64,000 bases of DNA from positions 1 through 64,000 of the forward strand of contig CALCKT010000046.1 of NCBI GenBank assembly GCA_937965785.1. The letters run 5' to 3'. Under the pieces are notes generated by a model. That model saw nothing but the letters and a program-made list of their open reading frames with translations. It did not search any database and had not been told where the DNA came from. The position numbers were made by a program, and so were the translations under genes. Shown here in pieces: positions 14,579 to 24,224 of the stretch; position 1 is the first letter of the stretch, and each line of letters begins with the position of its first letter. The stretch is from an uncultured Propionibacteriaceae bacterium. GTDB lineage: Bacteria > Actinomycetota > Actinomycetes > Propionibacteriales > Propionibacteriaceae.

Positions 14579-16801
14579 GTGGCCTCCAATACAGTTGAGC
14601 GCGTGGAAGACGAGTACGACGGCGAACCCGAGGACGAGTACGCACCCCTGGACGAGGGATACCTCGACGAGCCCGCCTTCGAGCAGGAGGGGCCGGGCCT
14701 CTTCGACGAGCCCGGGGACGAGGGACCAGCGGCCCCCGCGTCCGAGGTGCCGTCGCATCCGGTCGCGGACGACCAGCGGGCACGCGCCGAGGTCGCGCCC
14801 CCACCGCTGGCGCTCTACCGGCGTTACCGCCCGGATTCGTTCGCCGAGGTGATCGGCCAGGACCACGTCACCGTGCCCCTGATGCGGGCCCTGGACAACA
14901 ACCGCGTCAACCACGCCTACCTGTTCTCCGGGCCGCGCGGCTGCGGCAAGACCACCTCCGCCCGCATCCTGGCGCGCTGCCTGAACTGCGAACAGGGCCC
15001 CACGTCCACGCCCTGCGGGGTCTGCCGTTCCTGCCAGGACCTGGCGCGCGGCGGGCCGGGCAGCATCGACGTGATCGAGATCGACGCCGCCAGCCACGGC
15101 GGTGTCGAGGACGCCCGCGACCTGAGGGAACGTGCCTTCTTCGCCCCGGTGCACAGCCGCTACAAGATCTACATCGTCGACGAGGCCCACATGGTCACCA
15201 CCGCGGGTTTCAACGCGCTGCTGAAGCTGGTCGAGGAACCCCCGCCGCACGCGAAGTTCGTCTTCGCCACCACGGAACCGGAGAAGGTCATCGGCACCAT
15301 CCGGTCGCGCACCCACCACTACCCGTTCCGTCTGGTGCCGCCGCGCCTGCTCGGTGAATACCTTTCCGGGATCTGCGCCACGGAGGGTGTGGTGGTGGAG
15401 CCGTCAGCCCTGCCGCTGGTGGTGCGCGCGGGTGGCGGATCAGTGCGCGATTCCCTGTCGGTGCTGGATCAGCTGCTCGGCGGCGCCGGTCCGGAGGGTG
15501 TCTCCCACGACCAGGCGGCGGCGCTGCTCGGATTCACCCCGGACGCGCTGCTGGACGAGATCGTCGACGCCTTCGCCGCGGGGGATGCGGCGGGGGTGTT
15601 CCGCAGCATCGACAAGATCATCGAGATCGGCCAGGATCCCCGCCGGTTCGCCGAGGACCTGTTGCGGCGGTTGCGGGACCTGGTGATCCTCGCCGCGGTG
15701 CCGCAGGCCGCCGAGAACGGCATGCTGGAGGTTTCCGCGGACCAGGCGCAGCGTCTCGCCACGCAGGTCGCGGGCATGGGTGCGGGGGAGCTGACCCGCG
15801 CCGCCGAGGTGATCGCCGACGGTCTGACGGCCATGCGCGGCACCACCGCGCCCCGCCTGCACCTGGAGCTGATGTGCGCCCGGGTGCTGCTGCCCGGGGC
15901 CGACACCGACGAACGCGGCCTCCACGCCCGGATGGACCGGTTGGAGCGGCGGGTCGGGATGATCGGCGACGGGGCACCCGCGCCGGCGCCGCAGGAGCAG
16001 CGACCCCCGCAGCAGGACCGGCAGCCATCGCCTCGGCAGCCCGCCCCGGAGCCGCGCCCCGAACAGGCCCCTCGGCCCGAGCAGCGGCCCCCGCGACCCG
16101 AGCCCGCCGCGCCGCACCAGCAGCAACGCTCGCAGTCGGAGCCCACGCAGCCGCCCCGGCAATCCCAGCCCGGCAGGCCGCAGCGCCGCCCGGCCGGGGC
16201 GCCGCCCGCCGGCGCGCAGACCCCCGCCCCCCAACGTCCCCCACAGCCCGGGCCGGAGGCGCCGCACCCGGCCCAGAGTGGGCGCACCCTGACCACGCCG
16301 GAGCTGCGTCAGGTGTGGCCCAGCGTCCTGGAGGACGTGAAACGTCGCCGCCGTTTCGCCCACATGATGCTCAGCAAGCACGCGCAGGTGCTGGACGTCA
16401 CCGACGGGCAGCTGCTGCTCGGTTTCAGTGACGCCGGGGCCAGGGAGAATTTCTCCTCCTCCGGGGTTGGGGACCTGCTTGTCCAGGCCATCATCACGGT
16501 CATAGGCGTCGAGGTGCGCATCCAGGCCGTGATGTCCGGCGCCAACGAACGCCCCGCCCAGCCGGAGCAGCAGGCCGCGCCCCCAACCCCGGAACGTGAG
16601 GACCCGCGGCAGGAACCCCCGCCGGAGCCCAGGCAGCCGCGTCGCCGGCCCGAGCCGACACCACCCACACCTCCGGAACCTGATCCCGAACCCGAGATCG
16701 CCGAGGACGACCAGAGCCTGGAGAACGCCGATGAACTGGCCGCCCAGCTCCTCGCCGACGTGCTGGGGGCCGAGATCATCCCCGACGAGCCCCTTAGTTG
16801 A
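14579..16801 (+). CDS. dnaX: DNA polymerase III subunit gamma/tau
   Basis: About 740 aa. After an acidic N-terminal leader the clamp-loader AAA+ core begins at LYRRYRPDSF. Walker A GPRGCGKT is at about residues 118-125. Four cysteines follow in CLNCEQGP... and CGVCRSC (zinc module), then Walker B DEAH and the sensor region FATTEPEKV. A long proline/glutamine-rich linker precedes the C-terminal tau domain that would contact the polymerase and helicase. The start is uncertain: several in-frame GTG codons (14549-14603) and a TTG at 14453 exist, and the GTG at 14579 has GGGA 8 nt upstream. No clear slippery site for a short gamma form was seen. Confidence 0.93.
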   Translation: MASNTVERVEDEYDGEPEDEYAPLDEGYLDEPAFEQEGPGLFDEPGDEGPAAPASEVPSHPVADDQRARAEVAPPPLALYRRYRPDSFAEVIGQDHVTVPLMRALDNNRVNHAYLFSGPRGCGKTTSARILARCLNCEQGPTSTPCGVCRSCQDLARGGPGSIDVIEIDAASHGGVEDARDLRERAFFAPVHSRYKIYIVDEAHMVTTAGFNALLKLVEEPPPHAKFVFATTEPEKVIGTIRSRTHHYPFRLVPPRLLGEYLSGICATEGVVVEPSALPLVVRAGGGSVRDSLSVLDQLLGGAGPEGVSHDQAAALLGFTPDALLDEIVDAFAAGDAAGVFRSIDKIIEIGQDPRRFAEDLLRRLRDLVILAAVPQAAENGMLEVSADQAQRLATQVAGMGAGELTRAAEVIADGLTAMRGTTAPRLHLELMCARVLLPGADTDERGLHARMDRLERRVGMIGDGAPAPAPQEQRPPQQDRQPSPRQPAPEPRPEQAPRPEQRPPRPEPAAPHQQQRSQSEPTQPPRQSQPGRPQRRPAGAPPAGAQTPAPQRPPQPGPEAPHPAQSGRTLTTPELRQVWPSVLEDVKRRRRFAHMMLSKHAQVLDVTDGQLLLGFSDAGARENFSSSGVGDLLVQAIITVIGVEVRIQAVMSGANERPAQPEQQAAPPTPEREDPRQEPPPEPRQPRRRPEPTPPTPPEPDPEPEIAEDDQSLENADELAAQLLADVLGAEIIPDEPLS

Positions 16802-16810
16802 TCCGGCCAA

Positions 16811-16968
16811 TTGAAGTTGGTTGAGCCGAACTTCACGAGCGTCAGGGGTTTCGACTCGGGTCGCTCGTTCCTCGCGACCCGGTTCAACCAGCTTGGGGGA
16901 GGGGTGTTCGCGACCCGGCTCAACCGGCTTTGGGGGAGGGGTGTTCGCGACCCGGCTCGACCAGCTTC
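16811..16968. repeat. Dispersed palindromic intergenic repeat cluster B
   Basis: The same modules as clusters A and C (GTTGGTTGAGCCG, GGTTTCGACTCGGG, CGACCCGGYTCAACC). It ends in a 37-bp tandem duplication (16895-16931 and 16932-16968) that differs at only a few bases. It sits between dnaX and ybaB, which would otherwise be adjacent. Confidence 0.75.
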
Positions 16969-17042
16969 GGGGCCCGATCGGCGCGCGGGAGAACTCGTTT
17001 GTCCGTGGGACCTTTTATCATTGAGCGCGACGGAAGGACGCC

Positions 17043-17348
17043 ATGACCGAAGGATTCGACATGAATGCGCTGCTGGCCCAGGCCCAGCAGATGCAGGAAC
17101 AGATGCTCGCTGCCCGCGACAACCTGGCCGCCAGGGAGTTCGAGGCCGCCGCGGGTGGCGATCTCGTCACGGTGAAGCTCAACGGGTTGGGTGAGCTGCT
17201 GGACGTGACCATCGCGCCCGCCGCCTGTGACCCGGAGGACACCGAGAGCCTGTCCGCGTTGATCGTCGCCGCTTTCCGGTCGGCGCGCCAGCAGGTGGAG
17301 TCGGCGGCTGCCTCCGCCACCCCCCAGATCCCGGGAATGGGTTTCTGA
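17043..17348 (+). CDS. YbaB/EbfC family nucleoid-associated protein
   Basis: 101 aa, the usual family length. The [23 protein letters not shown] helix, the [18 protein letters not shown] strand pair and the C-terminal MGF are typical. The small dimeric DNA-binding protein is encoded between dnaX and recR in most bacteria. The ribosome site GGAAGGA precedes the ATG. A -10-like TATCAT is at 17016-17021. It is followed after 1 nt by recR, indicating coupled translation. Confidence 0.92.
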   Translation: MTEGFDMNALLAQAQQMQEQMLAARDNLAAREFEAAAGGDLVTVKLNGLGELLDVTIAPAACDPEDTESLSALIVAAFRSARQQVESAAASATPQIPGMGF

Positions 17349-17349
17349 G

Positions 17350-18066
17350 TTGTACGAGGGCCCCATTCAGGACCTGATCGATGAGCTGAGCCGCCTGCCC
17401 GGTATCGGCCCGCGCGGCGCGCAGCGCATCGCCTTCCACCTGCTCGACGCGCCCGATGAGGAGGTCTTCCAGCTCGCCGACGTGCTGCGTCGCGTCAAGG
17501 AGGCGGCGCGGTTCTGCGAGGTGTGTTTCAACGTGTCGCAGGAAACCCGCTGCCGGGTGTGCCGCGACCCGCGTCGCGACCGGTCGCTGCTGTGCGTGGT
17601 GGAGGAGTCGAAGGACGTGGTCGCCATCGAACGCACCGGCGAGTTCCGCGGCACCTACCACGTGCTGGGTGGGTCGATCTCTCCGATCGACGGCCGCGGC
17701 CCCGGCGACCTGCACACCCGGGAACTGTTCCAGCGCCTCGCCGACGGGACCGTCACCGAGGTGATCCTCGCCACCGACCCCGACACCGAGGGCGAGGCCA
17801 CGGCCTCCTACCTGGGACGGATGATGCGCGACTTCGGGGTGCGCGTCACCCGGCCCGCATCCGGGCTGCCCGTCGGCGGCGACATCGAGTACGCCGACCA
17901 GATCACCCTCGGCAGGGCCTTCGAGGGACGCCGTTCCATGTTCGGCGACGAACCCGAACCGGCACCCCAACCCACCCCCGAGGAGCCCGTGCGGGATGAG
18001 GCGAGGGGGGACGAGCGGGAATACAACACGGCCTACCAGTCGCTGGTGGGAACCCCGGCCCGCTGA
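17350..18066 (+). CDS. recR: Recombination mediator RecR
   Basis: 238 aa, TTG start 1 nt after the ybaB stop. The N-terminal helix-hairpin-helix ([24 protein letters not shown]) is followed by a C4 zinc finger ([14 protein letters not shown]2-C) and a Toprim domain ([29 protein letters not shown]). RecR loads RecA at single-strand gaps together with RecO. The protein carries a C-terminal extension of about 35 residues, rich in Glu, Pro and Arg, beyond the usual 200 aa. This extension looks disordered. Confidence 0.95.
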   Translation: MYEGPIQDLIDELSRLPGIGPRGAQRIAFHLLDAPDEEVFQLADVLRRVKEAARFCEVCFNVSQETRCRVCRDPRRDRSLLCVVEESKDVVAIERTGEFRGTYHVLGGSISPIDGRGPGDLHTRELFQRLADGTVTEVILATDPDTEGEATASYLGRMMRDFGVRVTRPASGLPVGGDIEYADQITLGRAFEGRRSMFGDEPEPAPQPTPEEPVRDEARGDEREYNTAYQSLVGTPAR

Positions 18067-18472
18067 CCGGCCGCGCCGGCACCCCGGTCCTGCATCGTCG
18101 GCCGGGGTCGTTCACACCGGAGACCCCGCCGGCGGTCCTGCTCTCGCCCGCGAGCGCATTCCGTGCGGCCGGGAGCGGGAATCCCGCACCCGCTGTGCAG
18201 GAATTCCCTGATCGCACGGCCCGCGTCTCCCTCACAGGTGTGGGTGAGACCGTCACCGTCCGCGGAGCCAATCCAGTATGGCGGGGACCCGTTGCGTGAC
18301 GGCGAGCCAGAGCAGGTCGCCTTTCCGGGAATGGTCGCCGGGATGAATCCGGGGTCTCGCACATCACATCGGCGGTGGCGATTTGCGACCGGACCGGTCC
18401 ACACATGAGCCGGCTTCGGCCAGGCGGCGAACGACTTCCGTCGATGGGGACGACGTGGTGGGTGAGTGCATC
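18067..18472. other. Intergenic region without a recognisable gene
   Basis: About 400 bp between recR and the ABC operon. GC-rich short inverted repeats are present (for example GGACCGGTCC near 18392), but no RNA motif or convincing reading frame. Confidence 0.4.
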
Positions 18473-18478
18473 TATAGT
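18473..18478 (+). promoter_or_regulatory. -10 box TATAGT of a leaderless transcript
   Basis: TATAGT ends 6 nt before the ATG at 18485, which has no Shine-Dalgarno sequence. The transcript would start at or next to the start codon. Confidence 0.6.
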
Positions 18479-18484
18479 CCTGTC

Positions 18485-20743
18485 ATGTTGTCGCGGTGGC
18501 GGTGGCTTGCTCGACGGGCAAGGGGGTCCGTGGGGTTGCTGGCCGTGCTCCTGGCGCTGTCCGCGGTCGTTGCGGGTGTCCTTTCCGGGGTGCTCGGCCG
18601 GGCGGCTTTCGAGGAGGGATCCGCTGCCCGCCGGGCGCTGACCGTCGACGGGACGGCCGGCGCCGAGATCGTCACCCGCCGGGCCGCCGACCCGGCCGTT
18701 CAGGACGAGACAGTGCGGCGCATCATCGGATCGTGTTTCGGGGACGTGCCGGTGGAGGTGACACGCGACGTCGTCGCCGATCCCGTCGTGATCGCAGGAG
18801 CCTCCGAGGCGGAACCCTTCGCCAGGTGGACGATCCGGCCCGAGCCCGCCCGGATCACGGCGGAACACCTCGATCCCCTCGCCCGGGGTGCCACCGCCCT
18901 GAGGCAGCAGCTGCGTTCCAGCGAAGTTGGTGTGCGGGGTGTGCAGGTGCTGGGCGACCTGGAGAAAACCACCACCTCGGCTGCCCGGAACCTCGCGGTG
19001 GCGCGGGCCCTGTCCTGGATTCCGTCGGGGTTGCTGGCCATCGTCGCCGCGCTGGCCGTTTCCCGGGTGACGAGGCTGCTTGCAATCACCCGGGAAACCG
19101 AGATGCTGCAGCTGCTGGGCCGCGGCGCCACCGGAGGTCAGGTGCTGTTCGCCAATCTGGTGGAGGCGGGCGTCGTGGCCCTGGCGGGTTCGTTCGCCGG
19201 TTCGGGTTTGGCGTGGGTGGTGCTGACTCTTTTCGGCGGCGTCCCGGTGGCGCCGGTGCTGGCGGGTGGGGCCGCCACCCTGGGGCTGGTGCTGGGTTGT
19301 GTGGCCCTGGCCGGGATCGGGCGGCTGCGTGGGCCGGGCCGGGACGAGACCTCGCGGCTGCGTGCGGGCAGGTTGCGGACGGCGGTGGCCGCCACGTCGC
19401 TGGCGTTGGTCGCGGGAGGGGCGGGGCTGGCCTCGGCGCAGTTGCTGCGCGTCGGATCGACGATCCGATGGGACCGGGAACGCCCCGTTCCCGACTGGCT
19501 GGCCACCGCGGCCCCCGCGCTGCTCCTGTTGCTGGCCGCCCTGGTGGCGGTGGCCCTGCTCGGCCCCCTGGCGCGTCTCGCCGAGGTGTTGCTGCTGCGG
19601 GGTCGTGGTCTCACAGGTGCGCTGGCCGCTGCCCAGGTGGCGCGGAACCTGGGGGCCTTCGCCGTCGCGGCCGTGGCCACCGTGCTGGCCGTCGGAACCA
19701 CCCTCCTGGCGGCGGGATACGACGGCACCGCCCCGCCCCTGCAGCAACGGCTCAGGAACCTCGCCGCCGGGGCGCCCGTGGTGGCGGACCTGCGGGAGGC
19801 CGACGCGGATGTGGGGCGGTCGACCTCCCAGCCCTCGACCCCCGTGTGGCGTTACCCGGAGGCCTCGATCGGCCCGGTCGCGCTGACCGCCATCGCCGCC
19901 GACATCCCCGGGCTGGCTGCGGTCTCCGGTCAGAGCCTGCCGGAAGGCCTGGGGGCGCAACTGCCAGGACAGCGCCTGCCGGTTGCCATCACCCCGCGGC
20001 TCGCCGAGGAGACGGGGCTCGCGGTGGGTGATGAGTTCCAGATCCAGCTCTTCTCCCGGTATCTGCTGGCCGTGGTCGCCGCCAATGTTGAGGCCGTTCC
20101 CGGGACGACCCGGTCGAACGCCCTGCTGGCGGATGCCGGTTCGCTCCGGCGGGCGCTGGAGAGCCGGGGAGCGGAGCTGCCCGCCCCCTCCCAGCTGTGG
20201 CTGTCCCCGGTGGGGGAGGACCCCCGGGAGGCCGCCGACCGGTTGCGCGGAATGCCCGGGACCTCGGCGGTGACCGTCACACCGGCGGAGGCCGCCCCCG
20301 ACGATCCCAGCCGTCTGGTCGCGTCCCGGTTCCGTTCGGCGGCCCTGGGGTCGGTGGTGCTGGCGGTGCTGGGGATCGGGGCGGTTGCCTTCACCCAGGC
20401 CGGGATGCGCCGCGGCCAGGTGGTGGTGTTGCACGCCCTCGGCGCCGACGCCGGGAGCCAGGTCCGCGGCCGGGTCCTGGAACTGCTCGGGGTCGTGGTC
20501 TTCGCCGCCGTGTTCGGGGCCGGTGCGTCCTGGCTGCTCTGCCGGGTCCTGATGGCCGGTCTGGCCGGCGGTGTCGTAGCGCCCGGGACGGTGTCGCTGC
20601 CCATCGAGCAGCGCATCGAACCCGCCTGGCCCGGTGCGCTGCTGGCCGTTTTCGCGTTCCTGATCGCGGTGACGACGTGGGCGCTGGGCCGCGTCATCCG
20701 CGGGCAGGTCCGGGACGGACACCTCCGGGAGGAGGCGACATGA
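18485..20743 (+). CDS. FtsX/MacB-like ABC transporter permease 1
   Basis: 752 aa. An N-terminal membrane segment (about 14-38) precedes a large extracytoplasmic region. Further hydrophobic blocks follow around residues 175-200, 220-250, 335-380 and 405-430, then a second extracellular region and three C-terminal segments. This is the layout of a duplicated FtsX-domain permease. The start at 18485 is chosen because it follows a -10 box at leaderless distance and begins the natural MLSRWRWLARR membrane anchor. It overlaps permease 2 by 4 bp (ATGA). Substrate unknown; relatives act in lipoprotein or cell-envelope processes. Confidence 0.83.
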   Translation: MLSRWRWLARRARGSVGLLAVLLALSAVVAGVLSGVLGRAAFEEGSAARRALTVDGTAGAEIVTRRAADPAVQDETVRRIIGSCFGDVPVEVTRDVVADPVVIAGASEAEPFARWTIRPEPARITAEHLDPLARGATALRQQLRSSEVGVRGVQVLGDLEKTTTSAARNLAVARALSWIPSGLLAIVAALAVSRVTRLLAITRETEMLQLLGRGATGGQVLFANLVEAGVVALAGSFAGSGLAWVVLTLFGGVPVAPVLAGGAATLGLVLGCVALAGIGRLRGPGRDETSRLRAGRLRTAVAATSLALVAGGAGLASAQLLRVGSTIRWDRERPVPDWLATAAPALLLLLAALVAVALLGPLARLAEVLLLRGRGLTGALAAAQVARNLGAFAVAAVATVLAVGTTLLAAGYDGTAPPLQQRLRNLAAGAPVVADLREADADVGRSTSQPSTPVWRYPEASIGPVALTAIAADIPGLAAVSGQSLPEGLGAQLPGQRLPVAITPRLAEETGLAVGDEFQIQLFSRYLLAVVAANVEAVPGTTRSNALLADAGSLRRALESRGAELPAPSQLWLSPVGEDPREAADRLRGMPGTSAVTVTPAEAAPDDPSRLVASRFRSAALGSVVLAVLGIGAVAFTQAGMRRGQVVVLHALGADAGSQVRGRVLELLGVVVFAAVFGAGASWLLCRVLMAGLAGGVVAPGTVSLPIEQRIEPAWPGALLAVFAFLIAVTTWALGRVIRGQVRDGHLREEAT

Positions 20744-23361
20744 AACTTTCCCGGCTGGCGCTCCGCATGTTCACCGCCGAGATCTGGGCGCCTTTGCTGC
20801 TGGCGCTGTTCGCAGCCGTGGTTTCGGGGCTGGTCACCCTGGCGCCGCGCGCCCTGGCGCAGGCCGACGCGGAATACCTGGCCTCCCGGGTGGGGGAGGT
20901 CTCGGCCATCCGCGGCGATCTCCGCGCCCGGTGGGACACCGAGGTCGCGGTGGGTGGCAGCGGCACCGACGAGGCGTGGGGCATCTGGTTCGACTCCCTG
21001 AACCGGTTGCGCGCCGCGCAACCCGAACCGCTGCGCGGACTGCTCGGGTCGCCCCAGATACTGGCCCATCTGGGGGCTCAGTCCGTTTTCATCCCGCAGG
21101 GCACCGAGTTCTACCAGGTTCGCGTCACCCTGACCGCCAACCCCGAGATGACGAGCCAGCTCGAGTTGGTCTCGGGACGCTGGCCGCAACCCGGGGCGTC
21201 GCCGCAGACCGGGGACGTGGAGGTGGTGCTTCCCGACGACGTCGCGGCCCGGATCGGCAAACGGGTGGGTGACGCGCTGGGTGAGGGCATCGCCCTGGTG
21301 GGCACCGTGCGCATCGCCGACCCCGCCGCCCCGCGCTGGCGGTTCGACCCGAGCCTCCAGCTGGAACAGGAGGTGGATCCCAACAGCGGCACCGCCGCCA
21401 CCGTCGCCGCCTTCATGGCCCCCGAGGACCTGCTGAACGTCGCGGCCGAGAGCGGGACCCGGGTCGGTTTCTTCGCCTGGTATCCCCTCGACGCCGCATC
21501 GCTGGCGGCGGGACGGGTCTCGCTGTCCGAGCTGCGCACCCAGCTCGTCGGTTTCCAGTCCGATGTCCGTGAGGTGGTTCCGACCGGCGCGCTGGAACCC
21601 GCCCTGAAACGCCAGGAGGCCCGGTTCAGCACAGGGCTTACCGAGGTGCTCGACGAGATCGTGAAACAGCAACGCACCACGGCCTCGCTGGTTGCCGTCG
21701 TGGTCGCGGGACCCGTCGGGGTGGCGGTGGCGTTGATGCTGGTGGCGGCCCGGATGGTGCTGCAACGACACCGGGCGACGCTGGCCATCACCCGGTCCCG
21801 TGGCGCCTCACCGCGGCAGCTGCGCGTCTGGGCGGCCGGCTGGGGGCTGCTGGCCGGGATGCCCGCCGCGTTGCTGGGGCACCTGGCAGCGACCCTCCTG
21901 GTGCCCTTCGACGTTGGTGCCTGGCAGTGGCTGCCCACCATTTGGGCCGGGCTGTTTCCCGCCGCGATGCTGGCGCTGGGCGTCGAGGCCACCACCCCCA
22001 CGGGGCGCCGGGACCTGTCGGTAAGTGGCGGCGGGCGCTGGCGGATCGCCGCGGAGGTGGCCGTGCTGGCGGGTGCCGCACTGGCCTGCTGGCAGCTGTT
22101 CACCCGCGACGCCGGCTCGGAGGCGGGAATCGACTGGCTCGCGACCCTCACCCCGCTGGCCCTGGCGGCCGCCGGGTGCGTGGTCGCGCTGCGGTTCTAC
22201 CCGCTTCCCCTGACCGGGTTGGTCCGGTGGTTCCGGCGAGGCCCGGGGCTGACGGGGTTCCTGGGGGCGACCCGCGCGCTGCGTGCCCCCGCGGCGGGTG
22301 GGGTTCCCGCCATGGCGGTGGTGCTCGGAGCCGCCGTCGCGGTGGCCGGCGTCGGCCTTTTCGGCACCGTCTCCCACGGCGCCCGGGCGGCGGTCTGGCA
22401 GGACGTCGGGGCGGCCGTGAAGCTGTCGGGGCCGCGCATCACCGACGACCTGCTGGCGAAGGTGAGGGCCATCGACGGGGTGGTGGCTGCCGGGAGGCTG
22501 TTCTTCACGGGGAACCAGCGCGACCTCAAGGGCCACGACGTGAGGTTGTGGCTGGCCGAACCCGAACTCGCGCGGGTCTGGGCCCAGGGCATCGAGACGC
22601 AACCGCCCCGGGAGTTCTGGGAGGACGGCGAACCGAAGGTGCTCACCAGCGAGGGCATCGGGAGGGGCACCGCGAGCCTGGCGGAGCTGGGCAGGGCGCG
22701 GCTGGTCGGATCGCTGCCCGCGCTGCCCGGGGCCGGCGAGACCGGCGACTGGGCGCTGGCCAGGACCGACCAGTGGCGGGGCAGCCCGGGTTCCCCGGCG
22801 ATCCTGCTGGTGGCCACCGGGCCCGGGACCGATCCCGCGTCCATCGCGGCCCAGCTGCAGGAGCTGGAACCCTACGCCCAGGTGCTGACCGCGGCCGACG
22901 GCCTGACCGCGGTGGCGGATCACCCGGCCCTGTCGTTGCTGCAACGCATCTTCGCCGTCTCCGGTGCGCTGGCCGGTGTCTTCGCGGTCGCGGCGGTGCT
23001 GCTGGTTCAGGTGATGGGTGGTCCCGACCGGCTGCGGCTGCTGGCGGTGCTCCGCACCATGGGCGCCACCGGTGAACAGGCCCGGGGCATCACCGCCTGG
23101 GAGTTGGGGCCGCTGGTCGGGGTGGCGCTGAGCCTCGGGGTTGTCCTGGGGCTCGGAACCGGATGGCTGCTGGTTTCCTGCCTCGACCTCAGCGGATTGA
23201 CCACCGGAAACCACCGGCCCGCCTGGCACCCGGACCTGGTTGCCCTGGCAGCGGTGGTGGCGGCGCTGGTGTGCGGCGCGGCGGCGGCGGTCGTGGTGAG
23301 CGCCCGGGCGGCCGGGCGGGCCAGTTTGAGCAGGGTGCTGCGAATCGGGGAGGAAGGATGA
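20740..23361 (+). CDS. FtsX/MacB-like ABC transporter permease 2
   Basis: 873 aa, starting at the ATG that overlaps the permease 1 stop; the frame stays open far upstream, but only as a shadow. An N-terminal membrane segment (WAPLLLALFAAVVSGLVTL) is followed by a large extracytoplasmic domain. Four-helix FtsX blocks lie near residues 325-430 and at the C-terminus, with a second extracytoplasmic domain between them. Permease 1 and permease 2 differ in sequence but share topology, so they probably form a heterodimer with the two ATPases that follow. Confidence 0.83.
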   Translation: MKLSRLALRMFTAEIWAPLLLALFAAVVSGLVTLAPRALAQADAEYLASRVGEVSAIRGDLRARWDTEVAVGGSGTDEAWGIWFDSLNRLRAAQPEPLRGLLGSPQILAHLGAQSVFIPQGTEFYQVRVTLTANPEMTSQLELVSGRWPQPGASPQTGDVEVVLPDDVAARIGKRVGDALGEGIALVGTVRIADPAAPRWRFDPSLQLEQEVDPNSGTAATVAAFMAPEDLLNVAAESGTRVGFFAWYPLDAASLAAGRVSLSELRTQLVGFQSDVREVVPTGALEPALKRQEARFSTGLTEVLDEIVKQQRTTASLVAVVVAGPVGVAVALMLVAARMVLQRHRATLAITRSRGASPRQLRVWAAGWGLLAGMPAALLGHLAATLLVPFDVGAWQWLPTIWAGLFPAAMLALGVEATTPTGRRDLSVSGGGRWRIAAEVAVLAGAALACWQLFTRDAGSEAGIDWLATLTPLALAAAGCVVALRFYPLPLTGLVRWFRRGPGLTGFLGATRALRAPAAGGVPAMAVVLGAAVAVAGVGLFGTVSHGARAAVWQDVGAAVKLSGPRITDDLLAKVRAIDGVVAAGRLFFTGNQRDLKGHDVRLWLAEPELARVWAQGIETQPPREFWEDGEPKVLTSEGIGRGTASLAELGRARLVGSLPALPGAGETGDWALARTDQWRGSPGSPAILLVATGPGTDPASIAAQLQELEPYAQVLTAADGLTAVADHPALSLLQRIFAVSGALAGVFAVAAVLLVQVMGGPDRLRLLAVLRTMGATGEQARGITAWELGPLVGVALSLGVVLGLGTGWLLVSCLDLSGLTTGNHRPAWHPDLVALAAVVAALVCGAAAAVVVSARAAGRASLSRVLRIGEEG

Positions 23362-24224
23362 ACATTCCACAGATCTGGTGCGAGGACCTGGTGCGCATCT
23401 ACTCGACCGACGGGATCGAGGTGCAGGCGCTGCAGGGCCTCAACCTGAGCATTGACGAGGGCGACGTGGTGGCGTTGGTGGGGGCCTCCGGGTCGGGCAA
23501 GTCGACGCTGCTGGGGATCCTGTCCGGCAACGACCGGCCCACCGCAGGGCGGGCGCGTGTCGCCGGGGTGGAGCTGACCACCATGAACCGCGCCCAGCGG
23601 GTCGACTACCAGCGGCACGTGGCCGGGTTCGTCCGGCAACGGACCTCCAGCAACCTGCTGCCCTACCTGAGCGCCGCCGAGAACGTCGCCCTGCCCATGG
23701 TCATCGCGGGCCGCAGGGAACGGGACGGGCGGGTGCGGGAACTTCTGGGGCTGCTGGGCGTTTCGGACTGCGCCGACCGGCGTCCCGCGCAGCTCTCCGG
23801 CGGGCAGCAGCAACGGGTCGCCATCGCCGCGGCGCTGGCCAACGACCCCCGGGTATTGCTCGCCGACGAACCGACCGGGGAACTGGACCGGGAGAACTCC
23901 GCGCAGGTCCTCGAGGCGATGCGCCGGGCCGCGGAGAACCTCGGCACCACGGTGCTGATCGTCACCCACGACCGGGGCGTCAGCTCCCATGTGCGCCGCA
24001 CCGTCGCCATCCGAGACGGCCGCACCTCCACCGAGGTGATCCGCCGCAGGATCACCGGCCCGGACGGCCGGGAGAGCACCCTCGCCGAGGAGTACACCGT
24101 GATCGACCGGGCAGGGCGCATCCAGATCCCGCAGGAACACGTGATCCGTCTCGGGTTGAAGGACCGGGTGCGGATCCTCGGGGAGGAGGACCACATCACC
24201 GTGCGGCGAGGAGAGGACCGATGA
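23358..24224 (+). CDS. ABC ATPase with AbrB-like C-terminal tail
   Basis: 288 aa, ATGA overlap with permease 2. The LolD/MacB-type ATPase has Walker A GASGSGKST, a Q-loop region altered to VRQRTSSNLL, signature LSGGQQQR, Walker B LLADEPTGELD and switch His in VTHDRG. The last 45 residues or so (EEYTVIDRAGRIQIPQEHVIRLGLKDRVRIL...) look like a SpoVT/AbrB swapped-hairpin domain, an add-on seen in some actinobacterial ATPases of this class. It may mediate dimerisation or regulation. The next gene encodes a second ATPase without the tail. Confidence 0.85.
   Translation: MNIPQIWCEDLVRIYSTDGIEVQALQGLNLSIDEGDVVALVGASGSGKSTLLGILSGNDRPTAGRARVAGVELTTMNRAQRVDYQRHVAGFVRQRTSSNLLPYLSAAENVALPMVIAGRRERDGRVRELLGLLGVSDCADRRPAQLSGGQQQRVAIAAALANDPRVLLADEPTGELDRENSAQVLEAMRRAAENLGTTVLIVTHDRGVSSHVRRTVAIRDGRTSTEVIRRRITGPDGRESTLAEEYTVIDRAGRIQIPQEHVIRLGLKDRVRILGEEDHITVRRGEDR

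Noticed and set aside
14453..16801. Programmed frameshift producing a short gamma subunit in dnaX
   Set aside because: No A-rich slippery heptamer with a downstream stem was seen near the end of the AAA+ region; the frame is continuous through the tau domain.
16895..16968. 37-bp tandem as an origin iteron or CRISPR
   Set aside because: The units belong to the dispersed palindromic family found at two other intergenic sites, which explains them better.
17903..20722. A 939-aa open frame on the minus strand
   Set aside because: It is antisense to recR and the ABC permease. The low-complexity Gly/Arg/His/Pro-rich translation is typical of a shadow frame in very GC-rich DNA.
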